From: Insolitispirillum peregrinum | GTDB lineage: Bacteria > Pseudomonadota > Alphaproteobacteria > Rhodospirillales > Rhodospirillaceae | Assembly: GCF_042665255.1 (NCBI RefSeq) | Contig: NZ_JBHTCD010000036.1 | Strand: one strand, 5' to 3' | Length of the DNA: 43,807 nt | Shown here: one piece after another, positions 43,349-43,807 of the stretch | Numbering within the stretch: position 1 is the stretch's first letter | Layout of the letters: each line of letters opens with the position of its first letter | Notes under the pieces: model-generated | Seen by the model: the letters and a program-made list of their open reading frames with translations, nothing else | What the model was told of the DNA's origin: nothing | The model's database searches: none | Translations under genes and position numbers: made by a program

Positions 43349-43484
43349 CGGTACAATCCACAGAACGAGAAGGATCATCGACGATAAAGGGAAGCTGCTG
43401 GCTGGGCAAGCAAGTACGAAGAAAAACCCGGCGGCGGCAAGCTGCCAGTGTTTTGATCATCCAGGAACTGGTCGATGAAGTTTC

Positions 43485-43531
43485 TGGAGCGGGTGAAGGG
43501 AATCGAACCCTCGTCGTAAGCTTGGGAAGCT
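43485..43531 (-). tRNA. 3' fragment of tRNA-Gly(CCC), probable attachment site of an integrated element
   Basis: Minus strand: the anticodon loop TTCCCAA with part of its stem, the variable region, a complete T-arm (GAGGGTTCGATTCCCTT), the 3' acceptor strand CACCCGC, discriminator T and encoded CCA. The D-arm and 5' acceptor strand (expected GCGGGTG) are absent; the sequence upstream is AT-rich and unrelated. A tRNA 3' fragment cut at the anticodon arm is what site-specific integration into a tRNA gene leaves at the distal end. By orientation the element extends to the right and the intact tRNA should lie at its far end. Confidence 0.85.
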
Positions 43532-43685
43532 GATTTTATACCCAACATATCTGCCACCACATTTAATAATGCATTGATATTGATATCATATATTTTCACA
43601 TAGCTTCATCGTTTTTCGTGGTTTTTCGAAATACTCGTGCCAAATTGTGCCCGTTTTCTATGGACAATCGGGGAGCAACGGCTAG
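43532..43685. other. AT-rich DNA, left end of the putative integrated element
   Basis: This stretch has clearly lower GC than the rest of the window and contains no gene. It lies between the tRNA fragment and the IS end. Confidence 0.5.
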
Positions 43686-43807
43686 GGATTGTTGACATTC
43701 ATCTTGTTCGGATGACGGTTGCTGCAATCTGGATCATGGCAGTGAAGCTCTGGTCTGTCTTACAGGAGCGAGTGGCGATCCTCTTGAATTCTTTCAGTTT
43801 CTGAAAG
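43686..43807 (-). mobile_element. end of an IS5-family insertion sequence (partial)
   Basis: The terminal part of an IS whose transposase reads leftward. CTAG at 43682-43685 is followed by GGGATTGTTGACA, the probable terminal repeat. The other end lies beyond the window, so the repeat cannot be checked against its partner; the boundary is approximate. Confidence 0.6.
43699..43807 (-). CDS. IS5-family transposase, C-terminal fragment cut by the window edge
   Basis: The minus-strand frame ending in TGA at 43701-43699 encodes 35 residues including LKEFKRIATRSCKTD and FTAMIQIAATVI. This is the usual C-terminus of IS5-family DDE transposases, which have the Arg of the DDE domain in the F-R-R-I-A-T-R-Y-D-K-T motif. 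The gene continues past base 43807. Confidence 0.75.
   Translation of the reverse strand, partial: FQKLKEFKRIATRSCKTDQSFTAMIQIAATVIRTR

Noticed and set aside
43485..43531. An intact tRNA gene
   Set aside because: Only the anticodon arm, T-arm and 3' acceptor strand are present; no matching D-arm or GCGGGTG 5' strand lies upstream.

Overview
The window reads as chromosomal DNA of a GC-rich, Gram-negative alphaproteobacterium, most likely of the Rhodospirillales. The grounds are an alphaproteobacterial-looking rRNA promoter and leader at the left edge, a polyhydroxyalkanoate phasin, a heptose epimerase for LPS, a UbiK-type ubiquinone factor, and a gene order (hldD-lgt-midA-pgeF) of familiar proteobacterial housekeeping genes. 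The assignment is an inference; no rRNA gene lies inside the window.

Layout. 1-230: promoter, boxA and leader of an rRNA operon firing leftward out of the window. 490-5741: a cobalamin riboswitch followed by a tightly overlapping cobalt-uptake operon (DUF4198/NikK-like protein, CbiM, NikL-like protein, CbiQ, CbiO), ending unexpectedly in an NreB-like MFS metal exporter with a His-rich tail. 5756-9547: a DUF2061 membrane protein, an FAD-linked D-2-hydroxyacid dehydrogenase, an EcsC protein and PRPP synthetase. 9589-14329: a minus-strand operon hldD-lgt-midA-pgeF-lipoprotein, in which lgt probably starts at CTG. 14656-16897: UbiK, ProC and a phasin with its own promoter. 17513-18358: a single-domain hemerythrin with a complete set of iron ligands.

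18382-25066 is an accessory region. It holds a signal-less LysM protein with a possible lysozyme-like N-terminus and, just upstream on the same strand, four tandem paralogues of an unrecognised secreted family (P4-P3-P2-P1). The paralogues share nearly identical ends but have divergent centres, which are AT-rich in three of them. The cluster is bracketed and punctuated by five copies of a palindromic GC-rich repeat. I propose, as inference only, an effector with an expanded set of protective (immunity-like) proteins, or a diversifying surface/periplasmic family. This is the best candidate for an undescribed system here.

25318-31419: a 1304-residue hybrid histidine kinase (sensor-HAMP-PAS-HisKA-HATPase-REC-REC-HPt), an HD-GYP response regulator and a TPR protein, together suggesting a phosphorelay that lowers c-di-GMP. 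31513-37738: a siderophore/iron uptake locus (FecI-type sigma, FecR, TonB receptor with STN domain, DUF3649, PepSY reductase-like protein) preceded by a Fur-like box. 37751-43348: two large proteins of unknown function, the first (1223 residues, lower GC) with a helical-repeat body and a C-terminal domain that resembles a degenerate restriction-endonuclease fold. 43485-43531 is the 3' part of a tRNA-Gly(CCC) gene without its 5' half, the classic footprint of a tRNA-integrating element; the DNA to its right is AT-rich and ends in the C-terminus of an IS5-family transposase, so the window appears to stop just inside a genomic island.
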